Assembly: GCF_000425205.1 (NCBI RefSeq)
Contig: NZ_AULI01000006.1
Span: 1-64,000 of the forward strand
Direction of reading: 5' to 3'
DNA: 64,000 nt
DNA from: Pontibacillus halophilus JSM 076056 = DSM 19796
Lineage (GTDB): Bacteria > Bacillota > Bacilli > Bacillales > BH030062
The position numbers and the translations under genes are program-made. Shown here piece after piece: positions 44,395 to 52,717 of the stretch. The notes below the pieces were generated by a model. That model was given only the letters and a program-made list of their open reading frames with translations, had not been told where the DNA came from and made no database searches. Every line of letters begins with the position of its first letter. Positions within the stretch are counted from its first letter, which is position 1.

Positions 44395-46014
44395 TTAAGT
44401 GTTCGACTTTTGTTTTTGGTATTGTTCTCGTATTGAACGTCTCAGGATTTTCCCTACATTTGTCTTAGGCAAGCCCTGTCGAAATTCAATCGCTTTTGGC
44501 ACTTTGTATGGCGCCATATGTTCACTGCAGTAATCTATGAGTGCTTCTTCAGTTATGCTTTCTCCGCTCTTCAACACAACTACCGCCTGTACCTGTTCTC
44601 CTCGATAAGGATCGGGTACGCCAATGACGACTGCTTCCATAACAGCAGGATGTTCATAGAGCACTTCCTCGACGTCCCTTGGATAGATGTTATACCCTCT
44701 TGAAATGATTAAGTCCTTCTTACGATCGACAATAGAGACGTATCCATCTTCATCCATCCTCGCTAAATCACCTGTATAGAGCCATCCATCTCGAAGCGCA
44801 ATGGCCGTTTCTTCCTCATTGTTCCAGTATCCTTTCATAACCTGTGGTCCACTGACTATCAGCTCTCCGATTTCACCAAGTTCAACCTCATCGACCCCAT
44901 TCGCCACATCTACAACCTTGTAATCCGTAGATGGATACCCAATCCCTACTGAACCGTATTTCCGTTCACCAAATGGCGGGTTACAGTGAGTCACTGGAGC
45001 AGCTTCTGACAACCCAAAACCTTCTAGAATAGATGCGCCCGTTTTACGTTCGAAAGCCTTAAGTAATTCGACCGGCATGGGAGCGCTGCCGCTGTTACAT
45101 AAGCGCAAACTATTCAAACCGTATTGGTCTGCTTCTGGATGATGAATAATTGCGACATACATCGTAGGTACACCAGGGAACATCGTAGGCTTCTCATCCC
45201 GAATGGTTTCCAACACTTCTTGTACATCAAACTTAGGAAGTAAGATGTTCGTTGCGCCTGTCCGAATCGATAAGAGCATTGCACTTGTCATGCCAAACAC
45301 GTGAAACAATGGAAGAACCGTGAGCGTACGTTCCTGCCCATATCGAATATGGTGCTTAAAGAACTCATAGCTTTGTACGGTGTTCGCTACGATATTACGG
45401 TGCGTTAGCATAGCTCCTTTAGAGCGCCCTGTCGTCCCTCCTGTATATTGAAACACCGCTACATCTTCAAGGCTGTTAATGGTGACAGGATTTAACTGTC
45501 CTGTACCTTCGGCGAGGAAAGCTTGGAAAGACGTATCGCCTTCTCCAAGTTGAATTCTCGGTTGGAATTCTAGCATAATGATGGTCTTTAATGGGGTTTG
45601 AGGTTGCACTTTCTTTACATTCTCATAAGCCCCATCAAATGCCACGATGGTCTCTGCGCCCGCATCATTAAGAATGTGGGAGAGTTCACGTTCTACTAAC
45701 ATTGGATTGATTTGCGTCACAATGGCACCACATTTTAATATGCCGAAATAGGCAATAACAAACTGAGGACACGTGGGCAACATGATGGCCACCCTGTCCC
45801 CCTTCTTCACCCCTCTACTTTGCAAAGAACGAGCAAAGACATTTGATGCTTCATTTAATTCCTTGTACGTCATCTCCTGTTTATAGAAACTGAGCGCTAC
45901 TTGCTCCGGAAGCTTATCCGCCGTATCTTCAAGCATATCTGGAATTGACCAATCTGGTATTTGAACGTCTGTCTCAACATCATTCGGGTAATGCTTCAAC
46001 CAACTTTTACTCAA
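44395..46014 (-). CDS. Long-chain acyl-CoA synthetase (AMP-forming)
   Basis: A protein of about 539 residues of the ANL superfamily. The P-loop is FQYTGGTTGRSKGAMLTHRN, the adenylate motif EGFGLSEAAP, the hinge region YTGDLARMDEDGYVSIVDRKKD and the C-terminal lysine motif LPKTNVGKILRR. It activates fatty acids for beta-oxidation. TTG at 46012-46014 is chosen because AAGGAGGGG precedes it; the ATG ten codons upstream has no site. An inverted repeat lies just before it, and an SDR gene follows. Confidence 0.85.
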   Translation of the reverse strand: MSKSWLKHYPNDVETDVQIPDWSIPDMLEDTADKLPEQVALSFYKQEMTYKELNEASNVFARSLQSRGVKKGDRVAIMLPTCPQFVIAYFGILKCGAIVTQINPMLVERELSHILNDAGAETIVAFDGAYENVKKVQPQTPLKTIIMLEFQPRIQLGEGDTSFQAFLAEGTGQLNPVTINSLEDVAVFQYTGGTTGRSKGAMLTHRNIVANTVQSYEFFKHHIRYGQERTLTVLPLFHVFGMTSAMLLSIRTGATNILLPKFDVQEVLETIRDEKPTMFPGVPTMYVAIIHHPEADQYGLNSLRLCNSGSAPMPVELLKAFERKTGASILEGFGLSEAAPVTHCNPPFGERKYGSVGIGYPSTDYKVVDVANGVDEVELGEIGELIVSGPQVMKGYWNNEEETAIALRDGWLYTGDLARMDEDGYVSIVDRKKDLIISRGYNIYPRDVEEVLYEHPAVMEAVVIGVPDPYRGEQVQAVVVLKSGESITEEALIDYCSEHMAPYKVPKAIEFRQGLPKTNVGKILRRSIREQYQKQKSNT

Positions 46015-46041
46015 CGTTCTTCCCCTCCTTCGTATACTGAA

Positions 46042-46065
46042 CATACCTACCGGTTAGTATGTTAC
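46042..46065. promoter_or_regulatory. ACCGGT-centred palindrome before the acyl-CoA ligase
   Basis: The arms AACATAC and GTATGTT flank a central ACCGGT, with two unmatched bases on each side. The 24-bp element ends 28 bases before the TTG start. It resembles operators of TetR-type fatty-acid regulators and is clearly different from the FadR site before fadN. Confidence 0.55.
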
Positions 46066-46123
46066 TACATCCATAATATACTAATTTTTCAGATATTTAA
46101 ACCGATATCCCAGCGCCTCATAT

Positions 46124-46150
46124 AAAAAAACATGCGTAAACCGCATGTTT
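46124..46150 (-). terminator. Terminator of the VOC gene at 46156
   Basis: AAACATGCG and CGCATGTTT form a perfect nine-base stem, followed by TTTTATAT on the minus strand, six bases after the stop. Confidence 0.85.
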
Positions 46151-46155
46151 CTCTT

Positions 46156-46506
46156 CTAACCTTTAATTGTGGACTGGATTGTCATCGGCATCCCGTTCGG
46201 AGCCGTCAATGAATAAATCTTCTCCCCATGTTCAACGATTGGACCATGTAAATCAAGTTCTCGATGTTTGGCAAACTGTGCAAATTCATCTGCATCATCT
46301 ACAACGAGCTGTAACATAATAGTAGGAGACAAGGCTTTCCCGGATTGCCAATATTCAAGCCAACTATTTCCACTCTTGAATATACCGCCTTCATAACCTT
46401 CTCTGTTGTCCCATTCATTCGTTAATCCTAATTTGTTCTCAAAGAAATCTACCATCTCATTGCTTTGATCGGAAATGGTCACGTGTCGATACCCTAGTAC
46501 TTTCAA
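46156..46506 (-). CDS. VOC/glyoxalase-like protein
   Basis: A 116-residue vicinal-oxygen-chelate protein (GYRHVTISDQSNEMVDFFENKLGL, MLQLVVDDADEFAQF, SLTAPNGMPMTIQS). TTG at 46504-46506 with GGGGAGG upstream is preferred; upstream starts encode an unrelated hydrophobic stretch. The substrate is unknown. It is divergent from another VOC gene at 46670. Confidence 0.7.
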   Translation of the reverse strand: MKVLGYRHVTISDQSNEMVDFFENKLGLTNEWDNREGYEGGIFKSGNSWLEYWQSGKALSPTIMLQLVVDDADEFAQFAKHRELDLHGPIVEHGEKIYSLTAPNGMPMTIQSTIKG

Positions 46507-46669
46507 GCCACTTGTCCTCCCCTTCTCTAATAAACATAGTATAGCATAGATTAAAATTGTTAAATTCATGTAAAAAACCTGAAATAGAGAACGTTTGTTC
46601 TTGTTTTCTGTAAATCGTAAGGTATAATAAGAAATAGGATAACAAATACATAGGAATTGGAGTGGTTTG

Positions 46670-47077
46670 ATGAAACACGTTACACCTTATCTAACGTTCC
46701 CAGGCAACGCGAAAGAAGCATTGGATTTCTACAAAGAGGCATTTCAAGTGGAGATTACGAACGTTCAGACGTTTGGAGACGCGGATTTCCCTACACCGGA
46801 AGAAATGGACGACCGCATTATGCACGCACGTTTAGAGAAGGACGGCGTACTCATTATGGTATCGGACGCATTTCTAGACCAAGATGTTTCTGCTGGGAAT
46901 AACATTTCTCTCGCTCTTGAGTTTGAAAATGACAGAGAGATTGAACGCGTTTACAGCCAATTAGCAGAAGAAGGTACAGTGATTATGGAACTTCAAGATA
47001 CGTTCTGGGGAGCACGCTTCGCGAAAGTAAAAGATAAATTTAACATCATTTGGGATTTAAACCTCGACAAACAATAA
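46670..47077 (+). CDS. PhnB-like VOC protein
   Basis: A 135-residue protein with the PhnB/3-dmu-9-3-mt pattern: VTPYLTFPGNAKEALDFYKEAF, MHARLEKDGVLIMVSDA, FENDREIERVYSQLAEEGTV and DTFWGARFAKVKDKFNIIWDL. Such proteins are common in Bacillaceae and of unknown substrate. ATG at 46670 has GGAG eight bases upstream. Confidence 0.82.
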   Translation: MKHVTPYLTFPGNAKEALDFYKEAFQVEITNVQTFGDADFPTPEEMDDRIMHARLEKDGVLIMVSDAFLDQDVSAGNNISLALEFENDREIERVYSQLAEEGTVIMELQDTFWGARFAKVKDKFNIIWDLNLDKQ

Positions 47078-47088
47078 GCATCAACCTT

Positions 47089-47118
47089 AAACCACAGGGC
47101 TACTCCTGTGGTTTTTCT
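47089..47118 (+). terminator. Terminator of the PhnB-like gene
   Basis: AAACCACAGG and CCTGTGGTTT form the stem, followed by TTTCT on the plus strand. Confidence 0.88.
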
Positions 47119-47201
47119 ATTTCTTTATTCATGCGTACAAAGAGGACTTTATGGCATGTTCTAGAATATAAAGATAGCAGAAGAAAAGGGAGCGTGAAAT
47201 A

Positions 47202-47666
47202 ATGAATACTGATATCCCCCATCGAGTCATAGCAGCCAAGACCTTTAATGAGGTATGGGACTTATTAGACAAGCCAACTCGGACGGAGGCAGAAGATCAG
47301 GAAATGGTTCACCTATGCCACACGTCTCTATGGCATTGGACACAAGTCCCCACCCACACTGACCAACACTTGTCGATTGGATATTGGCAACTGTCTAGGG
47401 TCTATTCGGTCATTCAAGAAGGGGAGAGAGCATTACACTACGCTAAACAATCCCATCATTACAGTGTGAGGGGTCAATTAGACTCATTCTACAAAGGATA
47501 TTCCCTCGAAGCATTAGCTCGTTCTGCAAGTCTTCTTGGTTTATCTGAAGCGGAAGAATATTTGAAAGAGGCCTTTACATACGCCAACGAAGTAAGCGAT
47601 TCCGGGAATCAGACGTTGTTGCTGGAAGACCTAGAAGAGCTCTCGTCGAACGCACTAACTGAATAA
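47202..47666 (+). CDS. Hypothetical TPR-like helical protein
   Basis: A 154-residue soluble, all-helical protein. LSIGYWQLSRVYSVIQEGERALHYAKQSHHY and DSFYKGYSLEALARSASLLGLSEAEEYLKEA read like two tetratricopeptide-type helical hairpins. The N-terminal part includes the tryptophan-rich HTSLWHWTQVPTHTDQH. No function is known. The gene has its own terminator and no operon partner. Confidence 0.75.
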   Translation: MNTDIPHRVIAAKTFNEVWDLLDKPTRTEAEDQEMVHLCHTSLWHWTQVPTHTDQHLSIGYWQLSRVYSVIQEGERALHYAKQSHHYSVRGQLDSFYKGYSLEALARSASLLGLSEAEEYLKEAFTYANEVSDSGNQTLLLEDLEELSSNALTE

Positions 47667-47694
47667 AGGCGTAACCGTTTTGGTTACGCCTTTT
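47665..47694. terminator. Bidirectional terminator
   Basis: AAAGGCGTAACC and GGTTACGCCTTT form a perfect 12-bp stem between two convergent genes, overlapping the end of the minus-strand gene. Confidence 0.88.
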
Positions 47695-48334
47695 CTTCTA
47701 TGACTTCAGTAATTAATGCTTCAATTTCCTGCATCGTATAGAAGTCATTCACCCCTCGCTTAGGATACAAATAGTTCTTTATCTGATTAACATCACTCGT
47801 ATAGGCCTCTAAAAACCCGCTAATTAGCATACGTAAGTAGGATGGGGACGGCTTCGTAATCGTTTGTTCTGATTGAGGATGTGCATTTGTAAACGTGAAG
47901 ATTGAATAGCCATCTGATTCTCCCGCATAAAGAAGATTTCCATAATAAGAATCCTCATTAATAAGATCTGAACCAGATTGCATCACATTATCCAAATTCA
48001 CGTTCAGTGTATGTAGGCCATTCTCTTGACGGACGACATCCTCAAATTGTTCTTCGGTAATTAAGTACATACGTCCCCATGTCTCTGTATTCTCATTTCG
48101 AACCGTATCAATAAACGCTCCAGCCCCGTTCCATCGGTCTGACCACCCTGCAAAGTAAAGCGAATAAGGCAACCGGACCGGTTTGTCCCTAACAGGCAGT
48201 GTACAATCACGACTCCCAACCTCCGCTCGATTCGAACCAGATGGCCGTCCTCCCTCTATGTAACATCGAAAACGATCTCGAAACAAATTCGACCCAAAAC
48301 TCGCGTACCATACATAACGCTTCTCTTCATCCAT
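47684..48334 (-). CDS. Gamma-glutamylcyclotransferase-fold protein
   Basis: A 216-residue protein opening with VWYASFGSNLFRDRF, the glycine-loop signature of the GGCT fold. The substrate segment LPYSLYFAGWSDRWNGAGAFID and the acidic RQENGLHTLNV region fit the enlarged GGCT-like proteins of Bacillus. Cyclotransferase activity is possible but not proven. The start has GAGGTGA. Confidence 0.72.
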   Translation of the reverse strand: MDEEKRYVWYASFGSNLFRDRFRCYIEGGRPSGSNRAEVGSRDCTLPVRDKPVRLPYSLYFAGWSDRWNGAGAFIDTVRNENTETWGRMYLITEEQFEDVVRQENGLHTLNVNLDNVMQSGSDLINEDSYYGNLLYAGESDGYSIFTFTNAHPQSEQTITKPSPSYLRMLISGFLEAYTSDVNQIKNYLYPKRGVNDFYTMQEIEALITEVIEEKA

Positions 48335-48387
48335 TCTATCTCACCTCTCTATGGGACAAGGGGACAGGTTCATTGTCCTACACACCT

Positions 48388-49758
48388 CTATCCTCTTGGC
48401 AGTACAACAATAACTTCAGTGCCCTTTCCCCATTCACTTTGTATCTCTAAATGTCCTCCATGTAGTTTAACAATTTTATCAGATACTGCTAACCCTAAAC
48501 CAGACCCAGCTTGCCTTGTATCACTTTGGTAGAACGTCTCCTTCACATGAGGTAGCTTCTCTTGTTGTATCCCAATCCCTTCGTCTTTAATCCTTACACG
48601 GGCCTCTTCTGATGTATACTCCAGTGAAAGCTCGATGATTGTCTGTGATTGAGAATATTTAATGGCATTATCCATTAGGTTTAAGAGCACCTGTTTTATT
48701 CGAGCACGATCACCAAACAGATCAACCGCACCACTGTTTACCAACGTACATGTGATTTGCTTTTCTAACAGATATGGCTCTAGTTGCACATACACCTCCT
48801 GGATTAAATGACTAAGGCAGAAGTACTCCTTGTGAAGGATGATACGGTTAGATTGGAACCTTGAGAAGTCAAGCAACTCTTCAACTAGATGAATTAACCG
48901 GTCGGTTTCAGAGGATAACATCTCCATCCCTTGTTCTTGTTCTTCATCCGTTAACCCCTTATTCCCCTTTAACGTGTCTACCCACCCCTTTATCCCCGTG
49001 AGAGGCGTGCGCAGCTCATGAGAGATGGAAGAAATAAATTCATTCTTCATACGATTGCTCGTTTCTATTTCCTCAGCCATATAATTTAGCGTTTTGGACA
49101 AACGCCCTAATTCGTGGGGATAAGCTTCGTTCAGACGATGTTGAAAATAACTCTCCGTTAAGTTCGAGGCACCCTTTGTAATTTCTCGTATAGGGGTAAC
49201 TAATGAATTGGCAATCCAAAGACTAACGAAGAATACGAAGATCGATAAAGTGCTTCCTATAGCAACCGACCACAACATGATTGTTCTAATCGTACGATTC
49301 GCCTCTTCTAATGAAGTAGTGTACTTCAACACAGCAATCGTTTGCCCGTTGTACATGAGGGGGCTATAAGAAGCTAACACTGACTCGTCAGTTGTTTCCA
49401 TACTCTCCACATCGTAGGTTTCTTCCCCCGTTAACACTCGTTTAGGTAGGGGATAATCATCTGGCACCATAAATCCGGTTGAAGAGAATAGCACCTTCCC
49501 CTCCCGGTCCAACAACTCAAGTCTGGTACCAGGATACTGAAAGGAATGAATAATTTCGTCACTATGTCCTTTATAATTACGTAGCTGCTGATCCTCATAT
49601 TTGTTAAAAAACGAAGCAGAAGTTTCAGCATGTCGCTGTAACGTGTTGGCCATACTCACATAGTAATGTTCCTTAACACCGAAATAAAGAACTGTTTCCA
49701 CTAAGACGAGCATCAATAAGATGACTACCATAAACGACAAGACGACACGCCTCTTCAT
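48388..49758 (-). CDS. Sensor histidine kinase
   Basis: A 456-residue membrane kinase. Two membrane helices (about 7-28 and 155-182) enclose an extracytoplasmic sensor of roughly 125 residues. HAMP follows, then HisKA with SHELRTPLTGIKGW and HATPase_c with NAIKYS, DEGIGI and GSGLGLAVSDKIV. ATG at 49756-49758 overlaps the response-regulator stop as ATGA. It is last in the operon deacetylase-lipoprotein-regulator-kinase. Confidence 0.92.
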   Translation of the reverse strand: MKRRVVLSFMVVILLMLVLVETVLYFGVKEHYYVSMANTLQRHAETSASFFNKYEDQQLRNYKGHSDEIIHSFQYPGTRLELLDREGKVLFSSTGFMVPDDYPLPKRVLTGEETYDVESMETTDESVLASYSPLMYNGQTIAVLKYTTSLEEANRTIRTIMLWSVAIGSTLSIFVFFVSLWIANSLVTPIREITKGASNLTESYFQHRLNEAYPHELGRLSKTLNYMAEEIETSNRMKNEFISSISHELRTPLTGIKGWVDTLKGNKGLTDEEQEQGMEMLSSETDRLIHLVEELLDFSRFQSNRIILHKEYFCLSHLIQEVYVQLEPYLLEKQITCTLVNSGAVDLFGDRARIKQVLLNLMDNAIKYSQSQTIIELSLEYTSEEARVRIKDEGIGIQQEKLPHVKETFYQSDTRQAGSGLGLAVSDKIVKLHGGHLEIQSEWGKGTEVIVVLPRG

Positions 49759-50441
49759 AGCGAAGCTCCCATCCATTCGTATCCTTTCCCCCACACTGTC
49801 CGAATAAATTGTGGCTGGGATGGGTCAGGTTCAATCTTTCGACGCAGTCTTCGAATATTCACATCTACAACTTTTGGATCTCCTACGTAGGTTTCTCCCC
49901 ATACTTTGTCTAACAACTGATGGCGAGAAAGTGGCGTTCCTTCATGTTCAATAAGGACGAAAAGGAGGTGAAATTCTGTAGGTGTCACATCCACAACGCT
50001 GGCTTCTTTGATAAGTTTCTCTTCTCTTATGAGTAATTTAAATGCACCAGAATAAACGACATCTTCCTGTTCCTTTGGAGAGATCCTCCTTAACAAGGCA
50101 CCTACTCTCGCTAATAATTCTTTTGGGCTAAATGGTTTTGGAATGTAGTCATCTGCACCCGTTACTAACCCGTTCACCTTATCTTCTTCTTGCACTTTCG
50201 CTGTTAGCATAATAATTCCAATCCTTCGATTCCTCGCTCTTACTCTTCTACACACCTCAACCCCATCTACTCCTGGTAGCATGAGATCAAGCAGAATAAG
50301 GTCAAAGGCTTCTTTGCCAAGCCACTCTAAAGCTTCTTCACCTGTTGTAGCCTCTTTGACATCGTAGTTTTCTCTCTTGAGATTTAGTACGATAAAACTT
50401 CTAATTGAGCGCTCATCTTCTACAACTAAAATCTTTGCCAC
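49755..50441 (-). CDS. OmpR-type response regulator
   Basis: A 228-residue regulator. The receiver domain has EDERSIRSF, the phosphorylated aspartate in LILLDLMLPGVDG and the lysine in IPKPFSPKELLAR. The winged-helix output domain includes VDVNIRRLRRKIEPD and RTVWGKGYEW. It overlaps the kinase gene by four bases and follows the lipoprotein gene after 15 bases. Confidence 0.93.
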   Translation of the reverse strand: MAKILVVEDERSIRSFIVLNLKRENYDVKEATTGEEALEWLGKEAFDLILLDLMLPGVDGVEVCRRVRARNRRIGIIMLTAKVQEEDKVNGLVTGADDYIPKPFSPKELLARVGALLRRISPKEQEDVVYSGAFKLLIREEKLIKEASVVDVTPTEFHLLFVLIEHEGTPLSRHQLLDKVWGETYVGDPKVVDVNIRRLRRKIEPDPSQPQFIRTVWGKGYEWMGASL

Positions 50442-50456
50442 ACGATTCCCTACTTT

Positions 50457-51701
50457 CTAATCAAGCTCTTCAGCCCATAGATGGAATAGGTCGGTTTCTG
50501 TAGAATAGGTCTCATCCACTTCGTAAATATGTTTTTCTGTCTGCCCTATCCTCGTATACCCTCTTTCTGGCTTCCAGTCTTCACGGTCTTTCCAGCGAAT
50601 TCGATATAGAGGCTCTGAAGAGGGATATTCCACTATGGTCACTTCATTGCTTTCCTTCTCAATATTCAAGTCCTTAGGCCACGAAGAGGGAAAGTCTATA
50701 TAGAATCCATCTTCAAATGAAGAATAACGCCTTTGAACAAGCTGTAACCTTCCATCCTCTAATCCCTGCCATTGATAGAATTCTTGAATCCAAGGTGTGT
50801 CTGCCATTGACGTAAATTGCTCTGGAGGAGACATTTCTATTCCCATCTCAAGAATATTGTCTCCATTTACATCACGACTTTCCACTGGGTACGGCTTATA
50901 TGTTTCTGAGATTCTGTTCTGAAACACATTCATCAAGCGCCCGTCATCCACAACAAGTAACGCTGAGCTTCCTGAATGAGCACCAACTTGCTGATCAACC
51001 CAAATCCCTTTCTCATGCTCACTAACTCTTCCCCCTTCAATATTGAAATATTGGTTGACGTAAGGGTCTAACTTAACGCTTGAGTGAACCGAAAGCCTCC
51101 CTTCGTTAATTTCATATAAGGTCGCTTCCGCTCGCTCATTTCGTTCAAGCTCAATTAACGTGAGGTCTTCTTTCTTGTCATCGTTCATGTCTTGCCATAC
51201 AAGCTCCAAATAAGGATAAGATTCTACCTTTTTTAAAGAGTCTGCATCCAGATGAACGACGTGCAACTGTTTGTTTTGCTCATTTGCATTCGTGACACCT
51301 ACGAACCCCGTGGCCCCTGTTTCACCCGGAACCATTTTAAACGAATCAACCTCATATCCTGCCAGTTCAACTTTCGATGTTAATTCCCATTTCTCTTGAT
51401 ACTCGTACACATGCACAACAAGAGAATTTGCATAACTTGCTTCCTTAAAAAGAAGTACAATCTCCTCTTTTCCATCGTTATTTAGATCTTCTTTAAACAC
51501 GTTCTGCTTCGGACTAGCCTTATTTGGAGCCATTAGCACAGCGGATTCTGGCAGTTTATTTATGATATTATGCTGGATGTTTTCATCTTCCCCGTTCAAT
51601 TGTGGGGGCTGAAAGAGTTCATTCGGCGTTGCATAAGAAAACGAGCAGCCAGCAAGAAAAAGGCATAGAACCCCAATAAGTTGTACAATTTTACGCGTCA
51701 T
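50457..51701 (-). CDS. Lipoprotein with calcium-binding-like FG-GAP repeats
   Basis: A 414-residue lipoprotein. The lipobox is LFLAGC at residues 14-19. Three EF-like loops of the type D-x-N-x-D-x-x-x-D are visible: DLNNDGKEE, DMNDDKKED and DVNGDNILE, as in FG-GAP/VCBS beta-propellers. No enzyme motif is seen. It lies between a deacetylase and a two-component system, so it may sense or protect the cell wall surface. The family is otherwise unrecognised. Confidence 0.78.
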   Translation of the reverse strand: MTRKIVQLIGVLCLFLAGCSFSYATPNELFQPPQLNGEDENIQHNIINKLPESAVLMAPNKASPKQNVFKEDLNNDGKEEIVLLFKEASYANSLVVHVYEYQEKWELTSKVELAGYEVDSFKMVPGETGATGFVGVTNANEQNKQLHVVHLDADSLKKVESYPYLELVWQDMNDDKKEDLTLIELERNERAEATLYEINEGRLSVHSSVKLDPYVNQYFNIEGGRVSEHEKGIWVDQQVGAHSGSSALLVVDDGRLMNVFQNRISETYKPYPVESRDVNGDNILEMGIEMSPPEQFTSMADTPWIQEFYQWQGLEDGRLQLVQRRYSSFEDGFYIDFPSSWPKDLNIEKESNEVTIVEYPSSEPLYRIRWKDREDWKPERGYTRIGQTEKHIYEVDETYSTETDLFHLWAEELD

Positions 51702-51725
51702 AACCTAACCTCTCCCTCTCTTCAA

Positions 51726-52550
51726 TTATCCAAATTGGACAGGGTCCATTCCCTCTTTCAGAGCTTCAAATGTATATCCTTTAGCAGAAAGAGTTTGTAG
51801 TAATCGTTCTAAATGTTCTAGAGTTGTTGCTCTCTCATGGAGCAGAATAACTGCAGGGTGTTCAGAAGGAATGCTCTGAAGCTGGTCGTTCACTTCTGTA
51901 ATATAACGTTCATCTTTATACAACCAATCTTTACTATCTACATTCCAATCCCATAATGTGAAATGATTTGCCCGGACTTTTTCTCGATAGGAAGGTTTCA
52001 TGTGAGGCACGCTTCCATAAGGAGTCCGTATTAAACGGGTTTTCTCATTTGTGATGCCCTGTAATGTCTGTTGAGCTTGGTCCATTTCATCCACTACTGA
52101 AGTTGCAGATGCATATATTTTCGACTGGTCATGAGTAACACCATGCAAAGCAATCGAGTGACCTTCATCAACCATTCGATTTATTGCACATCGCTGTCGT
52201 TCCATGTATGGCTCCAACATAAAGAAGGTAGCCTTGGCATGATAGCGGTCTAATAAATCTAACAGCTTCAAAGTGTTATGGTTAGGTCCGTCATCAAAGG
52301 TTAAATAAAGAACGCCTTCTTCTTTGGTTTGAATCCGATTTGTCACCTCATTGAGTCTAACATTCTGATCAGCTTTATGTGCTGATACCACATTTGTCCG
52401 CTGAAAAGGTTGCTTTGTCGCTGTTTTGCTTTCTTGTGGCAAGGGGTTAGCTCCTGCAGCCCTCACAACTACAAATAACAATAGAAATAAAACCCCGATG
52501 GCAATTCGTTCTCTTCTGTATTTTTTCGCCCGTTTGTCATGTCTACTCAC
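51726..52550 (-). CDS. Polysaccharide deacetylase (NodB family)
   Basis: A 274-residue protein with an N-terminal membrane anchor (IAIGVLFLLLFVVVRAAG) and a NodB domain outside the cell. Motif 1 is TFDDGP, motif 2 HGVTHDQSK (metal histidines), motif 3 RTPYGS, and motif 5 ILLHE. It should remove acetyl groups from peptidoglycan or another cell-wall glycan. The start is GTG at 52548-52550. It is the first gene of a four-gene operon ending in a two-component system. Confidence 0.88.
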   Translation of the reverse strand: MSRHDKRAKKYRRERIAIGVLFLLLFVVVRAAGANPLPQESKTATKQPFQRTNVVSAHKADQNVRLNEVTNRIQTKEEGVLYLTFDDGPNHNTLKLLDLLDRYHAKATFFMLEPYMERQRCAINRMVDEGHSIALHGVTHDQSKIYASATSVVDEMDQAQQTLQGITNEKTRLIRTPYGSVPHMKPSYREKVRANHFTLWDWNVDSKDWLYKDERYITEVNDQLQSIPSEHPAVILLHERATTLEHLERLLQTLSAKGYTFEALKEGMDPVQFG

Positions 52551-52643
52551 GCGTTCATTCCCTCACTTTCTATCTATAGAAAGTGTAAGAGAATAGTTGT
52601 TGAATTGGGTGACAAAAAGGTTACAGTTTCTTAAGGAGAACCA

Positions 52644-52684
52644 ATAAAAAACAAGCATGAACCTCCACATTGGATTCCACGCTT
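52644..52684 (-). terminator. Terminator of the BCCT gene
   Basis: CAAGCGTG and CATGCTTG pair, with an inner TCCA/TGGA stem, followed by six T on the minus strand. Confidence 0.6.
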
Positions 52685-52717
52685 GCTTCCGTTAATCAAT
52701 CCCTATTCAAACACCAG

